A model generated the notes under the pieces. It was not told where the DNA came from, searched no databases, and saw only the letters and a program-made list of their open reading frames with translations. Below, piece after piece: positions 17,149-24,434 of a DNA stretch of 64,000 nucleotides; within the stretch, counting starts at the first letter, position 1; the number at the start of each line of letters is the position of its first letter. Origin of the DNA: Aliivibrio fischeri ATCC 7744 = JCM 18803 = DSM 507 (GTDB taxonomy: Bacteria > Pseudomonadota > Gammaproteobacteria > Enterobacterales > Vibrionaceae); assembly GCF_023983475.1 (NCBI RefSeq), contig NZ_CP092713.1, forward strand, positions 186,001-250,000. The letters are read 5' to 3'. Position numbers and translations under genes: made by a program.

Positions 17149-17322
17149 CGATATCTCATAGATAATGAAGATACCGTCTCTGGAAAATAATATAGTCAAA
17201 GTTCAAGTTTTAGGAAAAACAGCGAAAGAATGCTGCTTTTCTGGAAAAAACTTACAAACCTTATTACACAAGCCTTTCCAGATTTATTACAGAACTTACC
17301 TGTGACAGTAATTTGTAACTAT
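17149..17322. repeat. Right end of the element with recombinase-arm-like repeats
   Basis: This non-coding end carries several copies of TCTGGAAA: direct at 17179-17186 and 17240-17247, and inverted within TTTCCAGATTTA at 17275-17286. The left end has one copy in TAAATCTGGAAA at 1937-1948, so a 12-bp word is shared in inverted orientation 32-38 bp from each junction. TCTGGAAAATAA (12 bp) is also shared directly between 1941-1952 and 17179-17190. The final ACTAT is at 17318-17322. These look like accessory (arm-type) binding sites. Confidence 0.62.
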
Positions 17323-17553
17323 ACGACGAGATAATCCGCCCGTTTCCATCACAAAACCGGCCATAATAAACATAGGTATTGCAAGATAGGTAAACGAATC
17401 TAATGCTGAAAATGAAAGTTGAGCGATAAATGAAACAGGGATATCACTTAAAAATAGAGCAAAAGCCGTCGTCATACCAATACTAATGGCAATAGGCATA
17501 CCAACAAAAAGTAAGACCACAAAAGCCAACATCGCGATTCCGAAAGTAGCCAT
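17318..17553 (-). pseudogene. dctM: TRAP transporter large permease DctM, N-terminal fragment
   Basis: The first 78 codons of dctM, ending in GGLSRRIV at the junction. Translation then runs seven codons into the element (TNYCHR) and stops at 17296-17298. Two hydrophobic helices are present (FGIAMLAFVVLLFVGMPIAI and FTYLAIPMFIMAGFVM). The ATG overlaps the dctQ stop (TAATG). The remainder of the gene is at 850-1899. A reading frame interrupted cleanly at a shared 5-bp word points to a recent, possibly reversible, insertion. Confidence 0.9.
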
Positions 17554-18059
17554 TAGTCACACCCCACTGATATATTTGATTCATCTAATTTATTTGTTAA
17601 TCGTAAATAAGCACGCTGAATTAAGCGCAGTGATATTAAATAAAATGAAAAAGGAACAACGGCGTATACCCAACCAGAACTCCACCCAAGAGCTGGCGTT
17701 GTTTGCTCAACATCAAGAGTTTCAATCGTAATTTCAATACCGTAATAACCGATATAAATCATAAAGATAGCAAAAGACAAATCAATGATAGTATCTAAAA
17801 TTCGCTTATTTGCTCCTTTGATATAATTATCAATCACCTCAACACGAACATGTGCACCTCGAATAACCGCTAAACTTGCTGAAATATAAACAAGTGCAAT
17901 AAAAACATATCGAGATAATTCTTCTGTCCACGACAACGAAAAGTTAAATACAAAACGAAATAATATTTGCAAAAAACAGAGAATAATAAGAGAAGAGAAC
18001 AGTAATATACTGACGTACTCTTCAATATTATTCATAAAATAATTAATTTTATTTTTCAT
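17553..18059 (-). CDS. dctQ: TRAP transporter small permease DctQ
   Basis: A 168-residue inner-membrane protein with four hydrophobic helices (near residues 15-35, 48-70, 90-110, 130-150) and the family-type SWTEELSRYVFIALVYISAS stretch. DctQ bridges the substrate-binding protein and the large permease. It overlaps the dctM start by one base, the normal TRAP arrangement. It is presumably made, but has no intact DctM partner from this locus. Confidence 0.9.
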   Translation of the reverse strand: MKNKINYFMNNIEEYVSILLFSSLIILCFLQILFRFVFNFSLSWTEELSRYVFIALVYISASLAVIRGAHVRVEVIDNYIKGANKRILDTIIDLSFAIFMIYIGYYGIEITIETLDVEQTTPALGWSSGWVYAVVPFSFYLISLRLIQRAYLRLTNKLDESNISVGCD

Positions 18060-18079
18060 AATACAAACCTAAAACAGTC

Positions 18080-18106
18080 AGAGCTCCTATAGAGAAAAGG
18101 AGCTCT
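18080..18106 (-). terminator. Intercistronic stem-loop between dctP and dctQ
   Basis: AGAGCTCCT (18080-18088) pairs with AGGAGCTCT (18098-18106). There is no proper T-run on the minus strand. Such hairpins after the binding-protein gene usually stabilise its mRNA or reduce read-through, giving more DctP than permease. Confidence 0.7.
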
Positions 18107-18116
18107 ATTTCCATGT

Positions 18117-19109
18117 TTATTGAAGAGAATCTACAGTTGCTGTTAGCTCACGATATAACTCAGGGTTAATATCATCAGCAAATTGCTGAACAACAGGCGC
18201 TACAATTTCACGCATTTTTGCTTTTTCTTCTGGAGAGATTTCAGTGTAAACCAAGCCAGCATCAATCATATTTTGTAATGACTGCTTATCTTGTTCACGC
18301 ACTGAAGTTCGCATATGGTCGATAGCAACTTTAGCTGCATCATTTAATGCCGTTTGTTCTTCTTCAGATAAGCCATTGTAGAATCGCTTACCAACAACAA
18401 ACACAACCCAACTATACACATGACCAGTATTTGATACGTATTTTTGTACTTCATACAAACGCTGTGAATAGATATTGGTATATGGATTTTCTTGACCATC
18501 TACCACGCCTTGTTGAAGTGATGAAAACAGCTCAGAAAAAGCCATTGGAGTCGGGTTTGCACCTAAAGCACGGAATGAATCTAGGTGCGCTTTATTCTGC
18601 ATGGTTCTTAATTTTAGCCCATCGAAATCTTTTGCTGTAGCAATAGGACGAGTGTTATTCGTTACATGTCTAAAACCAAAGTTCCCATACCCTAAACCAA
18701 CATAGCCTGCTCTTTCTAATTTAGATGCTAACTTCTGTCCCCATTCACCATCAACAACTTGGTTAGCAATATCTTCTGTAGGAAAAATAAAAGGCAAAGA
18801 TAAAATATTAAAATCCTTGACGATATTTGCTAGTACCGCTGGAGATGGAAGGTTCATTTGTACAATATTTTGTTTAATCGCTTCGAGAGCTTCTTGGTCA
18901 TTGCCTAACTGATTATTAGCAAAAACCTTCACATCGATACTATTATTCGTTGCTTGTTCAACGTGTTCTTCAAATTTCTTCATTGCAGCGTATTCGAAAT
19001 GTGATTCAGGAACCCCAATCCCGATTCTCATTGTTTTAGCAGCATTCGCATAGGATGAAACAGCAATCATCGACACAGCACATAGCGTAAAAAGTTTGTT
19101 CAGTTTCAT
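18117..19109 (-). CDS. dctP: TRAP transporter solute-binding protein DctP
   Basis: A 330-residue periplasmic binding protein of the DctP family. The signal peptide is MKLNKLFTLCAVSMIAVSSYANA, with cleavage expected after ANA. The mature part has the family landmarks GVPESHFEYAAMKKFEEHV, PFIFPTEDIANQVVDG, the conserved Arg in LKLRTMQNK (carboxylate ligand), GANPTPMAFSELFSSLQQG and VDGQENPYTNI. It probably captures galactonate or a related sugar acid, inferred from the surrounding dgo genes. It is the first transporter gene of the operon, 32 bp after dgoA. Confidence 0.93.
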   Translation of the reverse strand: MKLNKLFTLCAVSMIAVSSYANAAKTMRIGIGVPESHFEYAAMKKFEEHVEQATNNSIDVKVFANNQLGNDQEALEAIKQNIVQMNLPSPAVLANIVKDFNILSLPFIFPTEDIANQVVDGEWGQKLASKLERAGYVGLGYGNFGFRHVTNNTRPIATAKDFDGLKLRTMQNKAHLDSFRALGANPTPMAFSELFSSLQQGVVDGQENPYTNIYSQRLYEVQKYVSNTGHVYSWVVFVVGKRFYNGLSEEEQTALNDAAKVAIDHMRTSVREQDKQSLQNMIDAGLVYTEISPEEKAKMREIVAPVVQQFADDINPELYRELTATVDSLQ

Positions 19110-19141
19110 AATTTATTCCTTTGTAGGGAGAGTAAATTGTT

Positions 19142-19783
19142 TTATTTTTGTGTGCCTAACCAAGCTTTTTTATAGGCATGACTACGGCTTTTTAGCTCTT
19201 CTAGCGACATACCTTTTTGATACAATCCAGACCCAAGACCAAATCCATCAGCCCCAACATCTAAATACTCTTGCATACTTTCTTTGTTTGCAGCCACACC
19301 ACCAACAGGAAGGCAAACCGTTCCTTCTGGCAGTACAGACTTCATTGCTTTTATTCCTTTTGCTCCAATCACTTCAGCAGGAAAAAACTTCAATGCAGAA
19401 GCACCGCAAGATAATGCAGTAAACGCTTCTGTTGTTGTTTGAACTCCCGGCATAACAATACAATCCCGCTTAGATGCAATACTAATTACATCTGGATTCA
19501 TATTCGGTGTGACAATTAATTTTGCTCCAGTCTCTAATACATCAATCAATTTTTGTTGATCGGTTACTGTACCAGCTCCTACGATAGCTTTATCACCATA
19601 TTCATCCACAAGTAACTTAATACTCATTAATGCGTCAGGGCTATTGAGAGGAACTTCAATAAACCGATACCCCTCTTCAATCAGTATCTTGGCTGCTGGT
19701 AAAATTTCACTTGGCAAAATACCGCGTAAAATAGCGACAAGAGGTAATGATTGAAAAAATGGATTTGCTTTTAAGTTAGTCAT
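19142..19783 (-). CDS. dgoA: 2-dehydro-3-deoxy-6-phosphogalactonate aldolase
   Basis: A 213-residue class I aldolase of the KDPG/KDPGal family. It cleaves 2-keto-3-deoxy-6-phosphogalactonate to pyruvate and glyceraldehyde 3-phosphate. Motifs: VAILRGILPSE, EVPLNSPDA with the conserved Glu, GAGTVTD, TPNMNPDV where KDPGal aldolases have the T/SPN(M/T) stretch, and LKFFPAEVIG carrying the Schiff-base Lys. The gene overlaps dgoK by 8 bp and precedes dctP. Confidence 0.94.
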   Translation of the reverse strand: MTNLKANPFFQSLPLVAILRGILPSEILPAAKILIEEGYRFIEVPLNSPDALMSIKLLVDEYGDKAIVGAGTVTDQQKLIDVLETGAKLIVTPNMNPDVISIASKRDCIVMPGVQTTTEAFTALSCGASALKFFPAEVIGAKGIKAMKSVLPEGTVCLPVGGVAANKESMQEYLDVGADGFGLGSGLYQKGMSLEELKSRSHAYKKAWLGTQK

Positions 19784-20681
19784 TACTCTTATTTTCTCCT
19801 TTAAATGATTGATATAAATGATTCATACCAGCCAAAAAGCACTCATCTCCACTAACTTGTTGAGCGTCAAAACCAAGATGGTTCAACGCTTGAACATAAC
19901 GTTCAGTCAGTAAAGAATTACCAACAACAAAACACGATTCTGTTATCGACAATTGACTTAATTCATGGCCAATTAATAAACCAGATAAATAGGATTCAAT
20001 ATTGTGTTCATCAATTTGATCGAATAATCGCCTTGTCCGAACGCTGAATAAAATTTGATTTAGCGGATGTTGGCGTCCTAAACAAACGCCATCTAAAAAG
20101 ACATGTTGAGAGTTATGTTGAATAGGTAAGTCTTTACCTAGAATGGAATGGTGCTTTAAAAGAGAGAACAACTCTCCTGTCATTACGGTAGAAAAACGCT
20201 CTAAAAGACCATCTTTCCAGTAAACATGTTTACTATGAGTTCCAGGTAAAATAGAAAAGAATGTAGACTTTTTAATAATATCTGACAAACCAATCAGCTG
20301 TACCTCTTCACCTCTCATTACATCAGGCATTCCTACCGAATTATGAGAACAACTCACACCAGCAATAATATTAGCTTGCCCATTAAAGACAGTAACCGTA
20401 TTTCCTACAAACTCTGAAGTGCTTGCTGGCGTTTCTATGTACTGGGCTTCTTTCCAACCTTGTTTTGAGCCAACCATTCCAGCCATCAAAATCGGAAGAG
20501 TTGGACAAGCAGTTAGCCAATGACCAATTAATCCTTCAAGAGTGCTAGGAAAGTCCCCTTTCTTAACACTCAATAATCCTTTTGATTCTTCTACACGCGA
20601 AAGACATTCCCCTTGCTCATTCATTAAAAATGCACGGAAATTGGTTGTCCCCCAATCTATCGCTATCCAATTATTTTCCAC
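19776..20681 (-). CDS. dgoK: 2-dehydro-3-deoxygalactonokinase
   Basis: A 301-residue sugar kinase of the ASKHA fold that phosphorylates 2-keto-3-deoxygalactonate at O-6. The N-terminal phosphate-1 motif IAIDWGTTNFRAFL and the DgoK-typical LMAGMVGSKQGW, ILPGTHSKHV and LTGELFSLLKHHS stretches are all present. The start is a GTG with GGAGG 4 bp upstream. It is the first gene of the dgoK-dgoA-dctPQM-dgoD transcript, 93 bp after dgoR, from which it is separated by a terminator and a probable DgoR operator. Confidence 0.94.
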   Translation of the reverse strand: MENNWIAIDWGTTNFRAFLMNEQGECLSRVEESKGLLSVKKGDFPSTLEGLIGHWLTACPTLPILMAGMVGSKQGWKEAQYIETPASTSEFVGNTVTVFNGQANIIAGVSCSHNSVGMPDVMRGEEVQLIGLSDIIKKSTFFSILPGTHSKHVYWKDGLLERFSTVMTGELFSLLKHHSILGKDLPIQHNSQHVFLDGVCLGRQHPLNQILFSVRTRRLFDQIDEHNIESYLSGLLIGHELSQLSITESCFVVGNSLLTERYVQALNHLGFDAQQVSGDECFLAGMNHLYQSFKGENKSND

Positions 20682-20711
20682 CAGACCTCCAAGTCAGACA
20701 AACAATAACAA

Positions 20712-20724
20712 CTTGTATGACAAG
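20712..20724 (-). promoter_or_regulatory. Probable DgoR operator upstream of dgoK
   Basis: CTTGTATGACAAG fits the FadR-subfamily GntR operator pattern TNGTNNNACNA. Nearly the same sequence (CTTGTATGATAAG on the minus strand) overlaps the dgoR start at 21496-21508. The shared word, extended to AACTTGTATGAYAAGAAT, is long enough that chance is unlikely. Confidence 0.68.
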
Positions 20725-20735
20725 AATACTAGAGG

Positions 20736-20763
20736 TAAAAAAACAGTGATACCGTGATCACTG
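20736..20763 (-). terminator. Terminator of dgoR
   Basis: On the minus strand ACAGTGAT, a 5-bp loop and ATCACTGT are followed by seven T. It separates dgoR from the dgoK operon. Confidence 0.8.
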
Positions 20764-20774
20764 TCTAAAATTGA

Positions 20775-21503
20775 TTAATTAATATACTTAATGTATTTAT
20801 TTGCAACATTGGTAGCCTTATTTATCGCATTAACAACAATCATCTTCATTTCATTACGAGCTGATTCTGGTTCTCTCATACGAACAGCATCCATAACTCT
20901 AAAGTGCTCATCCAATGCAGGCTTACTTAAAGTCAAATCGTTATCGCAAGTTTGCTTAAACGAGACTGTCATGGCTGTAGTCAAAGCATCTCCCATTGCG
21001 ATTAAAAATGGGTTATGTGTTGCTAAAAGTAATGAGTGGTGAAAGCGAACATCACCTTTTGTCATCATTTCCTGATCTTTTAACTCCACACCTTTTACCA
21101 TTAAATCATAGGCTTCCTCTATAAGAGCAAGATCTTTTCCTGTTGCATTTATCGCCGCAAGAGAAGCTATATTTGGTTCAAAAACTAATCTTGTTGCCAT
21201 TAAATGGCCAATAATCTCATCATTTACCTGAAATTCGGCAACCCAATTAAGTACGGCATTATCCAACCAATTCCATTCTTCTGGAGAGTTAACCACACTA
21301 CCACTTTTCGGTATTATAGTAATGATCCCTTTACTTGATAAATTCTGTAATGCTGCTCTTACAGAGGTTCTTGATACATCTAGTTCCTTTGCAAGGTAGT
21401 TTTCTCCCATTAGAGAGTCCCCACAAACTAAGTCATTAGTAAAGATTAATTTCACTACATATTGCTGTACTATTTCTGTTTTAGAAAGGCTCATTCTTAT
21501 CAT
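20775..21503 (-). CDS. dgoR: GntR-family galactonate repressor DgoR
   Basis: A 242-residue FadR-subfamily regulator: N-terminal winged helix (GENYLAKELDVSRTSVRAAL, then NLSSKGIITIIPKSGSVV) and C-terminal all-helical FCD ligand domain with metal-type histidines (RFHHSLLLATHNP, DEHFRVMDAV). It should repress the galactonate operon until the sugar acid binds. The first ATG (21503) lies inside an operator-like palindrome. A second ATG at 21494 (MSLSKTE) would leave the operator in the leader. Neither has a strong ribosome site. Confidence 0.9.
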   Translation of the reverse strand: MIRMSLSKTEIVQQYVVKLIFTNDLVCGDSLMGENYLAKELDVSRTSVRAALQNLSSKGIITIIPKSGSVVNSPEEWNWLDNAVLNWVAEFQVNDEIIGHLMATRLVFEPNIASLAAINATGKDLALIEEAYDLMVKGVELKDQEMMTKGDVRFHHSLLLATHNPFLIAMGDALTTAMTVSFKQTCDNDLTLSKPALDEHFRVMDAVRMREPESARNEMKMIVVNAINKATNVANKYIKYIN

Positions 21504-21508
21504 ACAAG
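21496..21508 (-). promoter_or_regulatory. Probable DgoR operator at dgoR start (autoregulation)
   Basis: CTTGTATGATAAG on the minus strand differs at one base from the dgoK operator at 20712-20724. It overlaps or directly precedes the dgoR start codon, as expected for negative autoregulation. Confidence 0.62.
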
Positions 21509-21565
21509 TTAAAAGACATTAAGAACATAATATGCGTAATATTGGTGATTGTATAGCCAGATAAC

Positions 21566-21605
21566 AAAAAACCGCCTTTATTCAAAATAATAAAGGCGGT
21601 TTTAT
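21566..21605 (-). terminator. Terminator after the outer-membrane protein gene
   Basis: 13-bp perfect arms AACCGCCTTTATT (21570-21582) and AATAAAGGCGGTT (21589-21601), with a T-run on the minus strand. Confidence 0.88.
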
Positions 21606-21625
21606 TTATATTCGACTTTCGATAA

Positions 21626-22168
21626 TTAAAAACGATAACCCACAGTTAACGATAATTGATCTTGGTCTTGATTATCAATATTGAAGAAGTCATAACGAAG
21701 ATCGGTATACAATCCCATATTTAAATTAGCACGTACACCCATACCTCCCATTAATGAAATTTCTTTAAATGAATCACTAATACCATCATATGATAGCTTC
21801 TCATTTACTCGAGCTAGGCCTACTGCACCATATGGTTTTACTGACCACTCTTCAAATTTAAACGTGTAACCAATATCAGAATCTATTTTTAATGTACTTC
21901 CATCTAAATCAACACCGTACTTACTGCCGTTATTATTTTGATATGATGCATTAATGCCAAAAATTTGGTTAATATCATAACCATACTCAAGTTTAATACC
22001 ATCCCCCCAATCAGCTCCTCGGTTATCAAAAACCAATTCTGTATTCGAGTAACCACCACCAATTCGGTGGCCACTAAATTCATTGTCTTCAAAAATAGAA
22101 GCTGACACTGAAGGAGTTAAAGCTAAAGTAAATAGACTTGCTAGTAAAATTTTTGGAGTATTGTTCAT
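21626..22168 (-). CDS. Small outer-membrane beta-barrel protein (paralog 1)
   Basis: A 180-residue protein with signal peptide MNNTPKILLASLFTLALTPSVSA and alternating amphipathic strands, ending in LTVGYRF with the C-terminal Phe typical of barrels inserted by the BAM complex. GGGYSNTELVFDN, LEYGYDINQIFGINASY, DIGYTFKFEEWSVKPYGAVG and LYTDLRYDFFN are shared in pattern with the paralog at 28,525-29,076. It belongs to the eight-stranded porin-like (OMP_b-brl) group. The substrate or role is unknown; such proteins often serve adhesion or envelope stability. Confidence 0.82.
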   Translation of the reverse strand: MNNTPKILLASLFTLALTPSVSASIFEDNEFSGHRIGGGYSNTELVFDNRGADWGDGIKLEYGYDINQIFGINASYQNNNGSKYGVDLDGSTLKIDSDIGYTFKFEEWSVKPYGAVGLARVNEKLSYDGISDSFKEISLMGGMGVRANLNMGLYTDLRYDFFNIDNQDQDQLSLTVGYRF

Positions 22169-22250
22169 AATAAATCTCGCTTATTGGGTTATCGAATCCA
22201 TTCAATAAAAATTAATTAATCATTTCGTATTGGAGTGAATAAGATAGAAA

Positions 22251-22667
22251 TTAGCTTTCTTCATTATCTTGATTATTCTGCTCTTCTAGATCCGCCAGTT
22301 GCTGCTCTAACTCGCGAATTTTAATTTCAGCTTCAAGCTCAGCTAGGCGTTTTTCTGCATCACCACGATTATCTTGTGAATGACCATCAGCTAAAACTTG
22401 AACATCTTTACTATTTCGAGAATCTTCTAAGTCTTTCATTGAACCAGCAACACCACCAGTAACACCACCAACGGCTGCACCTTTTACTGCTAATCTCGCA
22501 TCACCAGTTACGGCACCTAAAGTAGCACCAACCAAGGCTCCGCCAACCGCGCCTCGGTTTCTTGCTGCGTTTTCATTATCAGCATCCATCGCTGGTGAAG
22601 CACATCCTGTGACAACAAATGTAGAGGCAATCAATACTGCTTTTACTTTATTGTTTAGGAAGAACAT
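22251..22667 (-). CDS. Glycine-zipper lipoprotein
   Basis: About 138 residues from the ATG at 22667 (an upstream in-frame ATG at 22760 would give an unlikely 31-residue extension ahead of the signal peptide). The signal peptide ends in the lipobox VVTGC. Next come two glycine-zipper hairpins (RGAVGGALVGATLGAVTGDA and GAAVGGVTGGVAGSM), then a charged coiled coil (AEKRLAELEAEIKIRELEQQ). The zipper is of the kind found in SlyB/YMGG-like outer-membrane lipoproteins. It is monocistronic, minus strand. Probable role in envelope integrity (inference). Confidence 0.8.
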   Translation of the reverse strand: MFFLNNKVKAVLIASTFVVTGCASPAMDADNENAARNRGAVGGALVGATLGAVTGDARLAVKGAAVGGVTGGVAGSMKDLEDSRNSKDVQVLADGHSQDNRGDAEKRLAELEAEIKIRELEQQLADLEEQNNQDNEES

Positions 22668-22798
22668 AAATAGACTCTCTCTGTTTTGTGGGAACAAATG
22701 AATAATAAGAGAGATAGAGGAAGGAGAGAATTGAACGTTAGTTATAGCGCTGATAACCACGGTTTATCACACTATCCAAAAGCTAAAAAGCGGTTATA

Positions 22799-22829
22799 AA
22801 AAAACCGCCAATCAGATGGGCGGTTTTTT
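22799..22829 (-). terminator. Terminator of rsgA
   Basis: AAAACCGCC and GGGCGGTTTT arms around an 8-bp loop, with a minus-strand T-run. It directly follows the rsgA stop. Confidence 0.85.
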
Positions 22830-22854
22830 ATTAGCTCATAATAATATGATGGTA

Positions 22855-23916
22855 TTAATAAGCGCTTGTCTCATACCCTTTTTTACGGCTACGAGCTTCA
22901 GCAATAGCACCATGTACCATTTTACCAAAGGCTTTATCCTTTGCGCGTTGTTCAGCTAGGCTTGCACCATTAATAGCTTGCTCACGCATTAACTTTTGGT
23001 AGCTCACCAAACGGCGCTCATCTAGCTCACCAGAATCAACCGCTTTTAGTACAGCACAACCCGGCTCTTTGGTGTGTGAACAATCACTAAAACGACACGT
23101 TAACGCAAGGTCAGTAATCTCACTGAATGTTGCATTAACACCTTGCTCGCAATCTGCTAGTTGCAATTCACGCATTCCAGGAGTATCCATTAACAAACCG
23201 CCTTGAGGCATTAGCTTAAGAGCTCGGTGTGTTGTTGTATGTCTACCTTTGCTGTCATCTTCACGGATTTCGCCCGTCTCTTGAGCTTCAAATCCAAGTA
23301 AACCATTCACTAATGTCGATTTACCAACACCAGATGAACCTAAGAAAGCGATAGTTTGACCATTTTTACAATAACTATGTAACGCTGTTAGCTCTTTAGC
23401 ATCTAGCGCATTCACACTGTATACGCTCATCATACGATTCAGTTTTTGCACTTGATCTTGTTTATCATCAGCATCGTCACATAAATCAGCTTTAGTCAGA
23501 ACAACTACTGGCTCTACTTCCGCTTCTTTTGCAATAGCAAGATAACGCTCAATACGGCTCAAATTGAAATCGTTATTCAAAGAACATACGATCATGACAC
23601 TATCAACATTCGCAGCAATCAGCTGTGATGCGACTTTAGAACCCGGTGCTTTACGATCAAACAATGACTGTCTATCTAGTACACGCTGAATTCGTAGATC
23701 TTCATCAAATAGTACCCAATCACCCACACAAACACGCTCATCACCAGATGGTGGTAATAAACTCACTTGGCCTTGCTCACTCAAAACAATCACATTGCTT
23801 CGATGCTGTTCAATAATTCGACCAACCTGAAAATCTGTTAAATCTTCAAAAGTCAGTTGTTGTTGAAAATAAGGTCGCCAGCCTAGTTGCGATAGTGTGA
23901 GAATTTGCTCACTCAT
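22855..23916 (-). CDS. rsgA: Circularly permuted GTPase RsgA (YjeQ family)
   Basis: An RsgA-type ribosome assembly GTPase acting on the 30S subunit. An N-terminal OB-fold precedes the permuted GTPase motifs: G4 LTKADL, then G1 GSSGVGKSTLVNGLLG, then G3 DTPGMREL. A zinc-binding C-terminus CRFSDCSHTKEPGC follows. ATG 23916 has GGAG 6 bp upstream; an ATG at 23928 gives four more residues. At about 353 residues it is within family length. Vibrios usually carry a principal rsgA on chromosome 1, so this chromosome-2 gene may be a second, divergent copy. Confidence 0.9.
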   Translation of the reverse strand: MSEQILTLSQLGWRPYFQQQLTFEDLTDFQVGRIIEQHRSNVIVLSEQGQVSLLPPSGDERVCVGDWVLFDEDLRIQRVLDRQSLFDRKAPGSKVASQLIAANVDSVMIVCSLNNDFNLSRIERYLAIAKEAEVEPVVVLTKADLCDDADDKQDQVQKLNRMMSVYSVNALDAKELTALHSYCKNGQTIAFLGSSGVGKSTLVNGLLGFEAQETGEIREDDSKGRHTTTHRALKLMPQGGLLMDTPGMRELQLADCEQGVNATFSEITDLALTCRFSDCSHTKEPGCAVLKAVDSGELDERRLVSYQKLMREQAINGASLAEQRAKDKAFGKMVHGAIAEARSRKKGYETSAY

Positions 23917-23928
23917 TTGTTGCTCCAT

Positions 23929-24434
23929 ACATATGGTAGATTGTTTACCATTGATAGGGATACATAAAAATCAATGGTAAGCAATCTAATGCAAGTCCTT
24001 AATAAAACAAGGTGTTTAAACTGCTCTATTTTGCTCCGAGATTTTACCACCGTATACAGAAAAAATAGCAATGAAAGTTTTTCGATGAACCTCTCTTTTT
24101 CATCGTTTTAAGATCTTGGTAGCAATTATTTACAACAAGATGATAAACAAATGAAGTTTTACTTTTTTTCTCATCAATTAGCCCCACTATTTTTCCGTTT
24201 TTACAGAAAAAATATGATTAGTTCAGAGTATGATAACCTTCCTATTTATTTGAAAATTGAACAAAAGCGGCAATGAATAACGAAAACGACAAATAATGAT
24301 TTTATTTCCTTAAAAGCCAAACAGTCACAAATAAATACCTTATACTTACTTATTCACAAATACGGTGGCCAAAAGAATTAATGCGCTTTAGATCCCACTC
24401 TCTTTTTCGCTCCGATCAGCTTAGCTAAAGGATT
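23929..24434. other. Non-coding gap between rsgA and a divergent lipoprotein gene
   Basis: About 500 bp of AT-rich sequence with no supported ORF and no obvious hairpin terminator. It must contain the divergent promoters of rsgA and the lipoprotein gene. The long leader before the lipoprotein gene shows no RNA structure I can name. Confidence 0.5.

Larger units (their letters stand above)
1895..17322 (+). mobile_element. 15.4-kb SE/Tn6283-like integrative element inserted in dctM
   Basis: The two halves of dctM face this segment. At both junctions the 5-bp word ACTAT occurs (1895-1899 and 17318-17322). Joining the halves at that word restores the dctM frame (codons for R-R-I-V-N-F-A). The left end carries a four-gene recombinase module transcribed inward, and the rest is accessory cargo. 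Subterminal copies of TAAATCTGGAAA lie in inverted orientation at 1937-1948 and 17275-17286. The gene order intact recombinase, degenerate recombinase-fold protein, intact recombinase, coiled-coil protein matches what is known of the SE (strand-biased circularizing integrative element) family in Vibrio. No conjugation genes are present, so it would need a plasmid or another element to move between cells. The exact ends to the base are uncertain by a few positions because of the shared word. Confidence 0.88.
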
